NCBI GenBank assembly: GCA_020975725.1
Contig: QXJR01000008.1
Span: 744,001 to 808,000, forward strand
Reading direction: 5' to 3'
DNA: 64,000 nt
Source of the DNA: Picocystis sp. L7
Lineage: Eukaryota > Chlorophyta > Picocystophyceae > Picocystales > Picocystaceae
Shown here: positions 19,097-28,925 of the stretch, piece after piece
Numbering within the stretch: the stretch's first letter is position 1
Layout: each line of letters starts with the position of its first letter
The notes under the pieces: generated by a model
What the model was told of the DNA's origin: nothing
Databases searched by the model: none
What the model saw: only the letters and a program-made list of their open reading frames with translations
Made by a program: the position numbers and the translations under genes

Positions 19097-20470
19097 CTAG
19101 TGATCATGTGCATGGCCATGGTCTAGAAAATTGAGAGCCGCAATCATCAAGAAACCTGCGAGAGAAAATCCAAAGCAGAGAAATCTCTGGATGAACAGTT
19201 GGTTTGGAGTGCGTCTCTCTTCTGGGCCGGTGGAAATCTCTCGGTTCATGTCTTCATGTAATAATTCTAGAGGGACTTCCGTAGCACCCATGTAGAGGAA
19301 TGTCCCTGCAGAGAGTCCAAGCAAAACTGTGAATACAGCATCGTTGGAACTACCGATTGCCCAACCAACACCAACACCAGCGGGTGCAATCAATGCAAAC
19401 AACAGGAAGTACAGCACCATAAACCTGGTAGAGAAGCCATGCCTCTGGATAGTTATTGACACTGCGAATGCTTCGAATGCCTTGTGAGCAATGTTAGCAA
19501 TCAACAGTGCAATGGCGTCCGAGTTGTTCTGTGCTAGTCCGAGCCCTAACCCTGCAAAGAATGCATGTAGTCCAAGGGCTAGCAGGAACATGAACGCTGC
19601 AAAGTACTTGGCCGAAGGCTTTGCGGCGGAATTCCTGGTTTTCATTGCCTTCAGGTCTCCGTCACCTTCATGGTCCTTTACATGGCCGTTTCTTGCAGAT
19701 TCAGAGTCGGTGGCCTGGTCCATGGAATCAAGCAAGGCATCTATGCGTCCGATAAACACGCCTTCGCACAAATAAATCATGTAGTAGCCAAAGACGACCA
19801 TCGTGAATGCCAAGGGGTAGTGCCCGATGTCTAGGGAAGCAGAGCTCTCAACTGCCTCAGGTAAAATATGTGTGAGTCCTGCGGCAATAAAAACTCCACC
19901 AGAAAAGGCATGTCCCAGTACCAACCAATGCTCAATGCTTTCGAATTTCTTTCTTAAAAAGAGTGGCACGAGAGCGAAAAAGAACACTTCTACGAAGAGA
20001 ACAACAATTCCGACTATCTTCAAAGTCCTCACTGCGCCATCCTCTTCCTCATCGTGCTTGTCTTCGTCTTCATGGACACTCTTCGTTGAGCAGGAGAGCT
20101 CCAGGGCCGCTTCGTTTCCGGATGAATCAGGACAGCTACACAAGAATTCGTCAGCACTGTCTTCCTCATCATGGTCGTGGTCATGGTCATGGTCATGGTC
20201 ATCATGTCCATGTTCGTCTTCTTCATGCTGCTCACACGTGCAATTGTGGTGCACGGTTGGAGAATCGTCGTCATGTTCGTCGTCTAACAGCTTCCTCAGC
20301 TTCGTGGTTGGAGCAGATTCACTGGCCCAGTCGGATGTCGACACCCCAGTCCGAGCTGTGTCGCCCCTCGTTCCCGGCCTGAAGGACCTCGCCTCACGTG
20401 ATTCGGTGGGTGTAATCCACGTCAGCAGGACCAGGGTGGCTGCAAGGGTCAAGATTCGCATCCACGACAT
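19097..20470 (-). CDS. ZIP-family metal (zinc/iron) transporter
   Basis: A 457-residue divalent metal importer. An N-terminal signal-like helix (LTLAATLVLLTWI) precedes an acidic, histidine-rich lumenal or extracellular region with HDHDHDHDHD and cysteines in CTC and CSC. Around eight membrane helices follow. The metal-binding helices carry LVLGHAFSGGVFIAAGLTH, LHAFFAGLGLGL and IANIAHKAFEAFAVS, the conserved ZIP helix IV/V histidine motifs. The C-terminus ends in a short His/Asp tail (HGHAHDH). The ATG at 20470 is the start that includes the signal helix. The 3' end is 35 bp from the end of the TMEM209-like gene (convergent). The transported metal is not determined by sequence. Confidence 0.92.
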   Translation of the reverse strand: MSWMRILTLAATLVLLTWITPTESREARSFRPGTRGDTARTGVSTSDWASESAPTTKLRKLLDDEHDDDSPTVHHNCTCEQHEEDEHGHDDHDHDHDHDHDEEDSADEFLCSCPDSSGNEAALELSCSTKSVHEDEDKHDEEEDGAVRTLKIVGIVVLFVEVFFFALVPLFLRKKFESIEHWLVLGHAFSGGVFIAAGLTHILPEAVESSASLDIGHYPLAFTMVVFGYYMIYLCEGVFIGRIDALLDSMDQATDSESARNGHVKDHEGDGDLKAMKTRNSAAKPSAKYFAAFMFLLALGLHAFFAGLGLGLAQNNSDAIALLIANIAHKAFEAFAVSITIQRHGFSTRFMVLYFLLFALIAPAGVGVGWAIGSSNDAVFTVLLGLSAGTFLYMGATEVPLELLHEDMNREISTGPEERRTPNQLFIQRFLCFGFSLAGFLMIAALNFLDHGHAHDH

Positions 20471-22495
20471 CGTCTTCTTCCTTCGTTCTCCCTGTTCCGC
20501 GGTCGAAGACGTGGCAGGGTCGACAACGTCCCTCGGGAATGTCGACCTGACCCTGCCCCAGTCGCGTCCGTCCCTCCCCCGTATGTCGACATCGGGGCGT
20601 GGGATGGCGGCTCATGCCCAGGCAGATCCAGTGGGGTTTCCTACACAGGGTCGTGGGGCAGATCCATGAGGGGGGGTTCCTACACAGGGTCGTGGGGCAG
20701 ATCCATGAGGGGGGTTTCCTACACAGGGTCGTGGGGCATGGGACCCAACCGACCTCGAGGTGTCGTCATGGAAGGACGAGGGCAGGAGGGGCAAGAAGCA
20801 CACCGCGACGCACGTCGAAGCACGCGCGTCCACCACCGGCGTGGCCTGGTTCGAAGACCAAGCGAAGACAGGTCGGTCCGTGCGTGAAGGGAGAACTGGA
20901 AGGGACCGAGGACGTCCACAGAGCCAGGAGTCCGAACACCCGTAGAAGATCTGTAGCCATCGGGGTCGAACGAATGCGGACGTCGATCTCCATCGAACGT
21001 GCACATGGAAAGTCCATGCATTCGAACGAAGGAGACGTAGCACGAGCACGAGCGGCGCTTGGAATCCTTCGTTGGACTGCCGCACGCCACGATGGCCCTC
21101 GGCAAGGACGAGGACCGGCGTCACCGCGCCTCGCTCAATGGCGATGCTTCCGTCATGCGACCAGTCTCGTCGGAAAGCTGCACGTGCATAGATCGACCGT
21201 GCAGTTTCGCGACGAGACATGCACTAGCCGTCCTATCAACCTGGAAAGATCGAAGACGTGCGAGCGGGACAGGTCCGATCGGAAGGCGTCGACGTCGAGG
21301 GAAGGGTTGGTTCTCTGCGTCCGATCGAAGGGCTGACGGTTGCAGTGCGATGTTCAGTTGCACATGGGAAAGGGATCGAGAGGATCCTTCCGTGTTTTCC
21401 CACGTGGTAGGTAAGCACCGTTCGTGCCCACGCGTGGATGGTTCCGTCCCCTTCGACCGCTCTCCTTCGAACTTGATCCTCCGATCGTTCGCCTGCCTGC
21501 TGTGTCGATTCGTGGCCCTTCCCGCGCTTCCAGGCTTTCTCCATCGCTCCCTGTGTCTCGGGATCCATCCATGGGGGCTGGAGCAGTTGACGTCCGATCG
21601 CTTCCCCGTCCACCTCCCACCGAAACCGTCGGTCTCGACCGGACGCTTTTCCAGGGTGGAAGAGGGATCGAACCGTGGTGACCAGAGACGGCCTCCTTCG
21701 TATTTGGGGAGGAGGGGGAAGAAGGGGCCTTGTTCCCGCCAGGGGCTCCCTGATGCAGGTCGACGAAAGGACCTGGACGGCAGGGGGGAGGGCCAAGCCG
21801 ATGCTGACGTGGTCGAAGGGTCGGGGACGGGTCTTGCGATCGGTCTGCCAAAGGCCAACTGGCCGCAGGAGAACGTCCAGGCTTCGTCGAAAAGGGGATT
21901 GGAACGAACGAGATATTTCCAGTCTCGAAAAGATCGGAGAACACGACACGCTGGCCGATCCTCTGCGCACATGTTTATTCGGTCGGGTGAAAGGAGGAAG
22001 ACGAGGGCCCGAACACGAAAGCGAAGGGTGTGGTGCAGAGGAAGGAGTTCCCGCCCCCCAGACCAACCGCCCCGGTGGGGGCACCAACCGCAAGCCGTAT
22101 CGAGGGAACCGCAGAGGAAGGTATAACCGTTCTCTGTGTTTTCCCCAAGAAGAGGTGTCGCCTCCTCGGCGGTGATCGAGACCGGAGGAACGCTTTTCAG
22201 GCGAAACCGGCGACGGCGAACCGCCGCAAGCCTACGAATCCCACCGCGAATCACGCCTCATCCGGACATCGACCGACGAGGAACCCTCGCCGAAACGTTC
22301 CCCTTCCCTCCGTAGCCATCTCCCTTTCGAGACCGAAGGAAAAGAAGCGTCTTCCCGTCTCGGGATCCGGGTCTCCGACGCATCCTCTGCGGGCTGTGTT
22401 CATCCTCCCTCCGAGCACGTCTCGGAAGAGGGCGGTTGGCCGTGCGTGCCTTTTCGATTCAGCAGACAGAAAGCACGACACTGCGCGACACGTGC
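20471..22495. promoter_or_regulatory. Two-kb divergent spacer with 39-bp tandem repeat
   Basis: Lies between the start of the ZIP gene and the next plus-strand gene. Large open frames cover most of 21059-22254 on both strands at once, with Arg/Ser/Pro-rich translations and no domain, as expected from GC-rich stop-poor DNA. It contains the 39-bp repeat at 20640-20738 and a CCCTTTCGAGA element at 22322-22332. Confidence 0.4.
20640..20738. repeat. 39-bp tandem repeat, about 2.5 copies
   Basis: Units begin with CCTACACAGGGTCGTGGGG at 20640, 20679 and 20718, an exact 39-bp period, and each continues with a CAGATCCATGAGGG segment. A degenerate partial copy precedes it from about 20621. It lies about 170 bp upstream of the ZIP start codon. 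Confidence 0.92.
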
Positions 22496-23191
22496 ATGTC
22501 GCAGGATCGCAACGCAACCGCCGTCGTGGCCACACACGTGAAGAAGAGGACAGGCAGGCGCTCGAAGCGCACGGCTCGACAATTCGGGCTCGAAAGCAAG
22601 GGACTGGATCGGACACGCCGACGCAGGAGTGGTTCCGAACGTGCGAGGAGACGGCTCGATCGACAACGATCCAACAGCCAACGCAAGCGTGTACGCATCG
22701 AATCTTGGAACGAATCTGAATCCGCCGTCGCTGCTACTAGCGGCACGCACATTGGAAGGACCGATCGGAAAGCAACTGGAACGTCCAGTCCGACGGGTGG
22801 CACTCCGGTGTGCCGGAAGGCAATGGGTTTGACGAATCGAGGCACGCATTGTTTCAACTCCCAGATAGCGCAGGATAGATCGAAGAGGGCATCTCGACCG
22901 GTGCATAGAGAGACTAGGCTAGCGGCACCCGAGAAACTTACTACTTCAGAACACAACGATTACCTCAATAACTTGGAGCAGCAGTTCGTGCTACAGACCC
23001 TCTTGCCACATGTGATGCAAGAGTCCAAGAACCTCGACACCAGGCTGTGCCAGGAGATGTCAGCGTTGTGGCCTGCCACCCCGGCTGCTGTCGAAACCGA
23101 CACTGTACATTTGTCAGGGGAGGGGATGGGTCACCAAGGGGACAACCTTTCCCAAATCCAAGCACTGTCCCAGTTCCATGCAAGGGACTGA
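22496..23191 (+). CDS. Hypothetical basic protein
   Basis: I do not recognise this 231-residue frame. The first 110 residues are very basic (KKRTGRRSKR, RTRRRRSGSERARRRLDRQR), could act as nuclear signals and are probably disordered. The C-terminal part looks more like a folded segment: EHNDYLNNLEQQFVLQTLLP, then HVMQESKNLDTRLCQEMSAL, predicted helical. The ATG at 22496 is the first in frame; upstream only a TTG continues it. Parts of the N-terminal region are open in other frames too, so the 5' half may be wrong or spliced. A TTTCGA-type element lies about 170 bp upstream. Confidence 0.45.
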   Translation: MSQDRNATAVVATHVKKRTGRRSKRTARQFGLESKGLDRTRRRRSGSERARRRLDRQRSNSQRKRVRIESWNESESAVAATSGTHIGRTDRKATGTSSPTGGTPVCRKAMGLTNRGTHCFNSQIAQDRSKRASRPVHRETRLAAPEKLTTSEHNDYLNNLEQQFVLQTLLPHVMQESKNLDTRLCQEMSALWPATPAAVETDTVHLSGEGMGHQGDNLSQIQALSQFHARD

Positions 23192-23804
23192 TGTACAGCA
23201 AGTGAATGGGTCCACTTCCACTGCACCACTCGTGCTGAACGCACCTTCAAGAGACACCTGACTTCCAAGACCGGATGAATGCTTTCTTTCCTTTCTTCCC
23301 GTGCCTGCTATGGAGCGGCTACGAGCACTGCTTGTGTAAACGTTTCCATGCAGCTTCTGCTCCGATACGCATTGAATGACCATCGTCTTCATCCCGGCCT
23401 TCTGTTCACGTTTTCTTCCTTTCCCACCTGAACGACCCCTTCCTCTTCGCTTGTTCGATGCACTGGCCACCCTTCGACGTCATATCGTTCGATTTGTGCC
23501 TTTCCCTTCCCTTTAGAAAGGGACGGTTTTCCCTTCTATCCTTCCGACCGACCCGGTGGTCCGAAAGGGCGCTTCTGCCTCTGCGAGCCACGTACCCATC
23601 CCCGATCTTCCCACGGTCGTCTCTCAGCACACGCGTCATCCATGCGACGTGGTGCGTGGAGGTCCGTCCCTCCACCCCCAGTACGACTGTGCTCGTCCAC
23701 AAACCTCGGCCGCACAAGCTCGTGGTCGCACACGTCGAGCAGGACGCGCACGAATCGAAGCGAGCGTACAACCACCGATCGACGCGCATGGCGCTCGCCA
23801 GAAC
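23192..23804. promoter_or_regulatory. Spacer upstream of the plastid-like unknown gene
   Basis: No gene is supported. A near-palindrome CCCTTTAGAAAGGG at 23509-23522 belongs to the recurring TTCGAA-type element set. Confidence 0.4.
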
Positions 23805-24599
23805 ATGCGTGGGTGCCGTGGCGAGGTCCACGGCACCGCAGTGCGCTCCCACGAGACGCACGGGCGCGATGGTGCGGGACGCGGAGGAGCGAGGAGGGAT
23901 GGGGACGGAACGGCGAGCGCAGTCGTGCGTGGAATCGAAGCTTTCGGAACTCTATCGACATTTCTGAACCCTTCGGACGACGGGGCTGACCGAAGGCCTC
24001 GATGGCGATGGTCCGAATCGGCTGTGCGACGGCAGAACCGCGTGGTCCGACGGGATACGCGCACGGCTTCCAGCCTCGAACGAGGCCAGCCGCTCACCGA
24101 CTTCGAGAAGATGCGCGCTGCAAAAGGACTGGGTTCGGAAGGCGTCGGTGCTGGAGGGCAGTGGTTGAGTGCATCCACTAGGCATGGTGCGTCGGACTTG
24201 GAGAGTGCGGCCGGCTGAAGCGAATCCGTTGCGGACGCTGACGTGAAATCCTTCGCTTTTTCAGTTGTACTTTACGTGGGGGCTATCGTGGACGACGATC
24301 TGGATCAGACACAGCTCGACAGCCTTACTCTCGACGTGGACCCCGAGGACGAATTCACTTGGACCGACGAAGCTCTGGTGAAAGTGTACTCGAAATTCGA
24401 AGAATTGGTTGCTGGATATGCAGGCTCTCCGCTGAATGATTACGTGCTTCGGCTGATTGGTTCGGACCTGGAACACTACATCCGCCAGCTTTTGCTTGCG
24501 GGTGAGTTGAAGTACAATCTCAACCACCGTGCGCTCAACTATTCAATGGGACGGCCACGACTGGAGGGATTGGGAGATGATTTAGATGAGCGCAAGTAG
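23805..24599 (+). CDS. Unknown, probably plastid-targeted protein, predicted two exons
   Basis: The C-terminal exon (24265-24599) is convincingly coding: VYSKFEELVAGYAGSPLNDY, then VLRLIGSDLEHYIRQLLLAG and LNYSMGRPRLEG. It resembles small plant organelle proteins of unknown function. It has no usable ATG, because the frame is closed by TGA at 24216 and the only upstream start is GTG. A strong acceptor, CTTTTTCAG at 24264, with CTGAC 22 nt before it, indicates an intron. A donor ATG|GTGCGT at 24186/24187 keeps frame with an upstream exon from ATG 23805, whose 3' part (LERGQPLTDFEKMRAAKGLG) reads like protein. The predicted length is about 238 residues. The last exon is solid; exon 1 and its start are inferred. 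Confidence 0.5.
24187..24264 (+). other. Predicted intron, 78 nt
   Basis: Donor GTGCGT, branch-like GCTGAC at 24237-24242 and acceptor TTTTTCAG. It is phase-compatible and removes the in-frame TGA at 24216-24218. The acceptor is stronger evidence than the donor. Confidence 0.5.
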
Positions 24600-25173
24600 G
24601 CTGGTTTTGAGAGTAGCAGCAAGGGGGCGACGATTGGTTCATTCCCGTTGCTCAAAGGTGCAAGCGACCGCGTGCACGGGTCGGGACGGAACTTGGACGC
24701 ACTTGATTAGCGATCTATGTCTTGGTTCCTGTCTCTTGGGCTTGCCTCACAGGACAGACGTGCAATGGTTTGCGGTTTGATGCAGGAACAGAAGATGTGT
24801 TTGGAACGCAGAGGGCCCTGCAGATCAGCGGCCGTTGCTCGCACAGGATTGCCGCATCACGCTTGGTTCCACGTCCGTCCTGCACGGACCTGCATGGTGC
24901 TTGGTGGCATTCGTTCCCACCGCACCGTTCCTGTTTCTACCGTAAAGGATTCCCCATCCCATCTGCCTTTCTCCTGGACGTCTCCCACTCCTCCCCCAAG
25001 GACCGACCTCGGTCGTCTGTCTTCCCCAGCCCTGCGTCCCTTCTACCCTTTCGTTCGTTTCCGATGATCCCTTTCAAGCCCTTCCGGATCGAACCCGGGA
25101 TCGTTTTCCCGATCCAACCGGCTGGACGATAGGAAGGTCTTCGAACGCGTGTGTTTCCTCGTCGCACGACGCG
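24600..25173. other. Spacer before DUF262 gene
   Basis: Holds a 3' UTR and the promoter of the DUF262 gene. A TTCGAA core (CTTCGAACG) lies near 25140, about 35 bp before that start codon. I see no gene. Confidence 0.4.
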
Positions 25174-26586
25174 ATGGCGACGACGATGGCGACGCGCTTC
25201 GCACGCGCGCGTGGCGTCCCATACCCTCGAAGGACGTTGGCTCGAGCGCAGAAGGTGCAGACATGGCGAAACGGCCGCCTGGTGGAAGAGTACGAGGAGG
25301 AGGAGGATGACGAGGAGCTGATCCAGATGGAGCGGCGCTTGTCGGAAGCGAAGAAACGCGCCATGGAAGAGAAGCGGGCCAAATCCACGGCGAACGGCGC
25401 GGAAGATGCCGAAGAAACGGCTCCAACCAAGCGATCCGCCAAGTCCAACGCGTCCGTCGCCATCCCACCCGCGTCCACCAGCAAGCCGTTGGAACGAAAA
25501 GTCGACGCAGTGTCGGCCAATGGACGTCCGCCGATGGGCGGCCTTCAAATCAACAAAGCAGATTACACCGTCAACAGCATGATCGACAAGATCGACCGTG
25601 GGAAGCTGAACTTGCGACCTGCATACCAGAGAGAATACGTCTGGGATCGACGCACCGCCAGCCGACTCGTCGAGTCGCTGCTGCTCAACGTGCCCGTGCC
25701 GACGCTGTTCTTCCACGAAACGTCGCAAGGCGAACTGCAGGTGGTGGACGGGAAACAAAGACTCACGAGCATCTGGTCCTACATGAAAGGAGAATTCCCC
25801 GACGGCTCGGAATTCCCCTTGCAAGGACTCGAAGTGTACGATGAACTCAACGGGCTCCGCTTTGCACAGCTCTCCGAACAGCAGCAGGAAATCATCAAGG
25901 ATTACGCGCTCAACGTGCACACCATATCCAGGAATTGCGAACCAGACTTCGTGTTCGAGGTCTTCGAAAGGCTCAACATGGGTGCGATGCAGTTGAACGA
26001 ACAAGAACTACGCAACTGCATCTACCAAGGATCCTACACCGACCTCTTGGCAGAGCTGGCGGAACACCCCACCATGCTCAATATCTCTGGCTCAGAAAAA
26101 CCTCATGTTCGGATGAAGGACAGGGAGCTGATCCTGCGCTTCTTTGCCATGCAACGTACCGGACCAGATGGATTCAAGCTGCCAGCCAAGGCATGGCTCA
26201 ATGAAGAAATACGACAGCAGATGGACATCACGGAAGAAGAGGCAGCCGTCATGCGAAAGCTCTTCGAGAAGGCGATCAACTTGGCCTTCGAAGTGTTTGG
26301 GAAGAACGCGTTCCGAAACGTGAAACCGAAAACAAATCTTTCCAGGTTGATCGGCACAGGTACATTCGAGAACGGCGAGATCAACGTGGCCCTATGGGAC
26401 ACGTTGCTGTATTCGTTTGCACTCGCAGAGGATGAGCAAATCTTAGAAAAGAAAGACAAGGTGTTGGAAGAATTTGTGAAAATGGCAGGAGAGCCTACCT
26501 TTCGCAAAATGTTGGTGTCGCAGCCCAAAGCGATCCTTGCCAGGCACGAGGCGTGGAACAAGGCTCTCAAGACGGCCCTCAAATAG
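25174..26586 (+). CDS. DUF262 (GmrSD N-terminal domain) protein
   Basis: A 470-residue protein with a ParB/sulfiredoxin-like DUF262 domain. In bacteria this domain forms half of GmrSD-type type IV restriction enzymes; eukaryotic copies have unknown roles. The N-terminus is transit-peptide-like (MATTMATRFARARGVPYPRR), followed by an acidic coil (EYEEEEDDEELIQMERRL). The domain runs from about residue 125: LNLRPAYQREYVWDRRTASR, then the signature VVDGKQRLTSI (usual form DGQQR), VFEVFERLNMGAMQLNEQEL and the NCIYQGSYTDLL helix. There is no DUF1524 HNH half after it; the protein ends with a helical tail. The start is the first ATG. Organelle location is inferred. Confidence 0.88.
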   Translation: MATTMATRFARARGVPYPRRTLARAQKVQTWRNGRLVEEYEEEEDDEELIQMERRLSEAKKRAMEEKRAKSTANGAEDAEETAPTKRSAKSNASVAIPPASTSKPLERKVDAVSANGRPPMGGLQINKADYTVNSMIDKIDRGKLNLRPAYQREYVWDRRTASRLVESLLLNVPVPTLFFHETSQGELQVVDGKQRLTSIWSYMKGEFPDGSEFPLQGLEVYDELNGLRFAQLSEQQQEIIKDYALNVHTISRNCEPDFVFEVFERLNMGAMQLNEQELRNCIYQGSYTDLLAELAEHPTMLNISGSEKPHVRMKDRELILRFFAMQRTGPDGFKLPAKAWLNEEIRQQMDITEEEAAVMRKLFEKAINLAFEVFGKNAFRNVKPKTNLSRLIGTGTFENGEINVALWDTLLYSFALAEDEQILEKKDKVLEEFVKMAGEPTFRKMLVSQPKAILARHEAWNKALKTALK

Positions 26587-26613
26587 AGCAGCTTGCGCCA
26601 TGCCCCTGTAAAA

Positions 26614-26619
26614 TTTATT
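26614..26619 (-). terminator. Polyadenylation signal AATAAA (minus)
   Basis: TTTATT on the plus strand reads AATAAA on the minus strand, 261 nt beyond the stop of the minus-strand membrane protein. It lies close to the DUF262 stop codon, so the convergent transcripts probably overlap. Confidence 0.4.
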
Positions 26620-26879
26620 GCGGCTTGTAATAACCATTGCATATTAACCAACGTGGACAAGGTGGATAGTTCTCGGCAGTGCTTGTTTCACTTCTGCATA
26701 CTCCTCAGGTTTCCGAGCCGGGGTGTTACCGTACTTGAATCGTTGGTTAGGCCATGCCAAGAGCCACAAACCGTTGAGGAATTTGACGGTATGGGGCCGC
26801 ACACTCCAACACGATGCAGGAAGACACCACTTGCGGCCATAACATATTCGCAAAAAACAGCCAAAACTACCGCGCGATA

Positions 26880-28676
26880 CTACTGCTCCTTCTTTTCACC
26901 GGTACGCCAGATGGGCGGAGAAGGCGCTCCGTCGAGTTCTGAACGCAAGCTTGATAGCTTTTCCATTAGTCGTGCCTTTTCTGACGCATCGAAGTTTGCA
27001 CCAGAGATCCCCGTCCTCCGTTCAAAAGCCCCTCTTTTTTCATCGCTAGCCTGTTTCTCTCTGCTGGCCGATGCCCCCCCCTGGACTGGGCCTGAAGAAC
27101 CTGGACTGCGCATCTGATTCATCTGTTCGTAAAGGCCTGCAATCCTTTCTTGCTTCTCGTAATCACTCATGTACTTACTGCGCTTGGATCGATACTGATA
27201 CAGCACAAATGCCAGCATCCCAATGATCAAAATGGGCTGGCCAAGGAGGAGAAAGCGCTTCCTGTCCTTGTACTTGGGAGGTTGAGGAAGAGCGGATCGG
27301 AAGTTGATCAAGTATCCACCTTGCAAAGCAATTGCCAGGCCCTGGTCAGCATTCCCGTTAGCTGCAACAATGGCATGCTTGGTTGCATCTATGCCAAGCT
27401 GTTCTAAGATTGCATCTGTTTTGGCCTCGAGTATTGGGATCACTTGATATTTTCCACGTTTCGTAAGTGTGGTGTTGAACAGGGAGATGGAATGAGGCTC
27501 CAAAGTCAGCAAATAATTCTTCACTGTGACCATGCTCCACATCCCTCCTTTGCTTGAAAGTTTGGTCGGCACCCTGGTTCTGACTCGGCACACCTCGCGC
27601 CCCTTGGACTTCACCGTGGCATAGATAGTTAGGATTTCCATCTCTTGTGTCATAGCATAGAACCTCGCAGATGCTTGAGAATCCTGCTGGGTAGCCACAA
27701 TAGTGGATCCGTTGAGCCCGTGACATTCGAAAAAGTGCACTTCCAGCAGCTTTGGATCAAAGCTTGCAATCCCATTCTCAAGCATGAGCAGAGGTGTCCC
27801 TGTACCATACATATCGAGCACGCGGCCAGGGGCCTTGGCAGTCCCTTCGAACATGCCAGTGTCAAAGTTGAACAGGACTATCGTGCCCGCGTCATCGATG
27901 CCCATTATCCTTGACGAAGAGCGTTGCACACAGGTGCCAACCCTTCTTATTTCGACCACATTCTTCGGTGCGAGCAACCTCCGTCGGGGGATTAACTTGA
28001 AGCTGTACAGGTAGCGTCGTCGATTCTCAGGATGTTTCGTGCGTGTCTCTTCTGCGTCGAACACTTGCATGGTCCCGTCTTCTAGTCCTGCCACGAGTGC
28101 CGTTCCCTTCCTTTTGTACCTTTCCACGAATTCCAGCGTCTTTATTTTCGGTCTATGTATTGGAGATCCTGTCGGATTCTGATCAGGCAGGAGGTCTTCC
28201 CTCCATTCGTCCACGGTGTTACCTTCGGAGTCGAAGACGTACACGTTTCCTGCGGTGTCGGAGGTCGCGATGTACTTTGACAACCCTCTCTTGTCTTTCT
28301 TGGGCCATGTTGCGATGGCAGTGGCGTCGGATTCCAGCTGCACCATCGCTTGCATGTCGAAGTTATCTTCCCAAGCACTTCCTCGTTTCGCGACCAGCCT
28401 GGTCTGCAACGGTTTCTTTCGTTCCGTTTCGATCGTTTCACTCGTTCTCTCTACTTGTGCGTCCACTTCAACCTTCTCCACCGGTCCTTTTGCCTCTATT
28501 TCCCACTCTGGACGTGCCTTTCGCATGGCAACCAGTGCTTTTCGTTGCCATTCCAGCGCCTCTTCGGCCGCCTGCACGGCCATCTGCTGCAGCCGCATGG
28601 CTTCCTGCCATTCTGGCTGGGCCAGCACGACCAGGAAGAAGCTCCACAGCCCGAATGCGAAGACGTGAAAACCCAT
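26880..28676 (-). CDS. ER-type membrane protein with PQQ/WD-like beta-propeller
   Basis: A 598-residue type I membrane protein I do not recognise by name. It opens with a signal or anchor helix (VFAFGLWSFFLVVLA), followed by a coiled-coil helix (QEAMRLQQMAVQAAEEALEW). A region of beta-strand repeats then resembles PQQ or WD propeller blades: YIATSDTAGNVYVFDSEGN, ALVAGLEDGTMQVFDAEETR and IMGIDDAGTIVLFNFDTG. One C-terminal membrane helix (LLLGQPILIIGMLAFVLYQY) and a charged cytosolic tail (DYEKQERIAGLYEQMNQM) complete it. The layout recalls plant propeller-bearing membrane proteins such as EMC1 or DEX1-like families, but I see no diagnostic EMC1 domain. The first ATG, at 28676, is used; the upstream frame has only a TTG. 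It is head-to-head with ELP1 (249 bp). Confidence 0.75.
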   Translation of the reverse strand: MGFHVFAFGLWSFFLVVLAQPEWQEAMRLQQMAVQAAEEALEWQRKALVAMRKARPEWEIEAKGPVEKVEVDAQVERTSETIETERKKPLQTRLVAKRGSAWEDNFDMQAMVQLESDATAIATWPKKDKRGLSKYIATSDTAGNVYVFDSEGNTVDEWREDLLPDQNPTGSPIHRPKIKTLEFVERYKRKGTALVAGLEDGTMQVFDAEETRTKHPENRRRYLYSFKLIPRRRLLAPKNVVEIRRVGTCVQRSSSRIMGIDDAGTIVLFNFDTGMFEGTAKAPGRVLDMYGTGTPLLMLENGIASFDPKLLEVHFFECHGLNGSTIVATQQDSQASARFYAMTQEMEILTIYATVKSKGREVCRVRTRVPTKLSSKGGMWSMVTVKNYLLTLEPHSISLFNTTLTKRGKYQVIPILEAKTDAILEQLGIDATKHAIVAANGNADQGLAIALQGGYLINFRSALPQPPKYKDRKRFLLLGQPILIIGMLAFVLYQYRSKRSKYMSDYEKQERIAGLYEQMNQMRSPGSSGPVQGGASASREKQASDEKRGAFERRTGISGANFDASEKARLMEKLSSLRSELDGAPSPPIWRTGEKKEQ

Positions 28677-28838
28677 GCGACGCGCAATGTCGCTCTCACG
28701 TTCGCAGTCGACGTCCCAATGCTTCCGAGGATTCAATGGGACCACCTTCACGATCACAAACGGAAACTCCTTCCTTTGGGTGTCGGGTTCGAAGCGAAGG
28801 ATGCGACCGAAGGAATATCCCAACGTATCGAGGTCTGG

Positions 28839-28850
28839 TTTCGAAAGGGG
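28839..28850. promoter_or_regulatory. TTCGAA-type element in the ER protein/ELP1 bidirectional promoter
   Basis: TTTCGAAAGGGG, 76 bp upstream of the ELP1 start and 163 bp upstream of the divergent gene. A second, weaker copy (GGTTCGAAGCG) lies near 28790. Confidence 0.45.
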
Positions 28851-28925
28851 AGGACGAAAGGGTAAGAAAGGAGAGGGAAAGGAGAAGGAACCAGGGAGAA
28901 ACGAGAGAGGACGTGGTGTCGGTGA

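Noticed and set aside
21059-22254. Overlapping open frames of 355 (plus) and 377 (minus) codons
   Set aside because: Both strands are open at once with Arg/Ser/Pro-rich translation and no motif, as expected of promoter spacer composition. An orphan gene cannot be excluded but is not supported.
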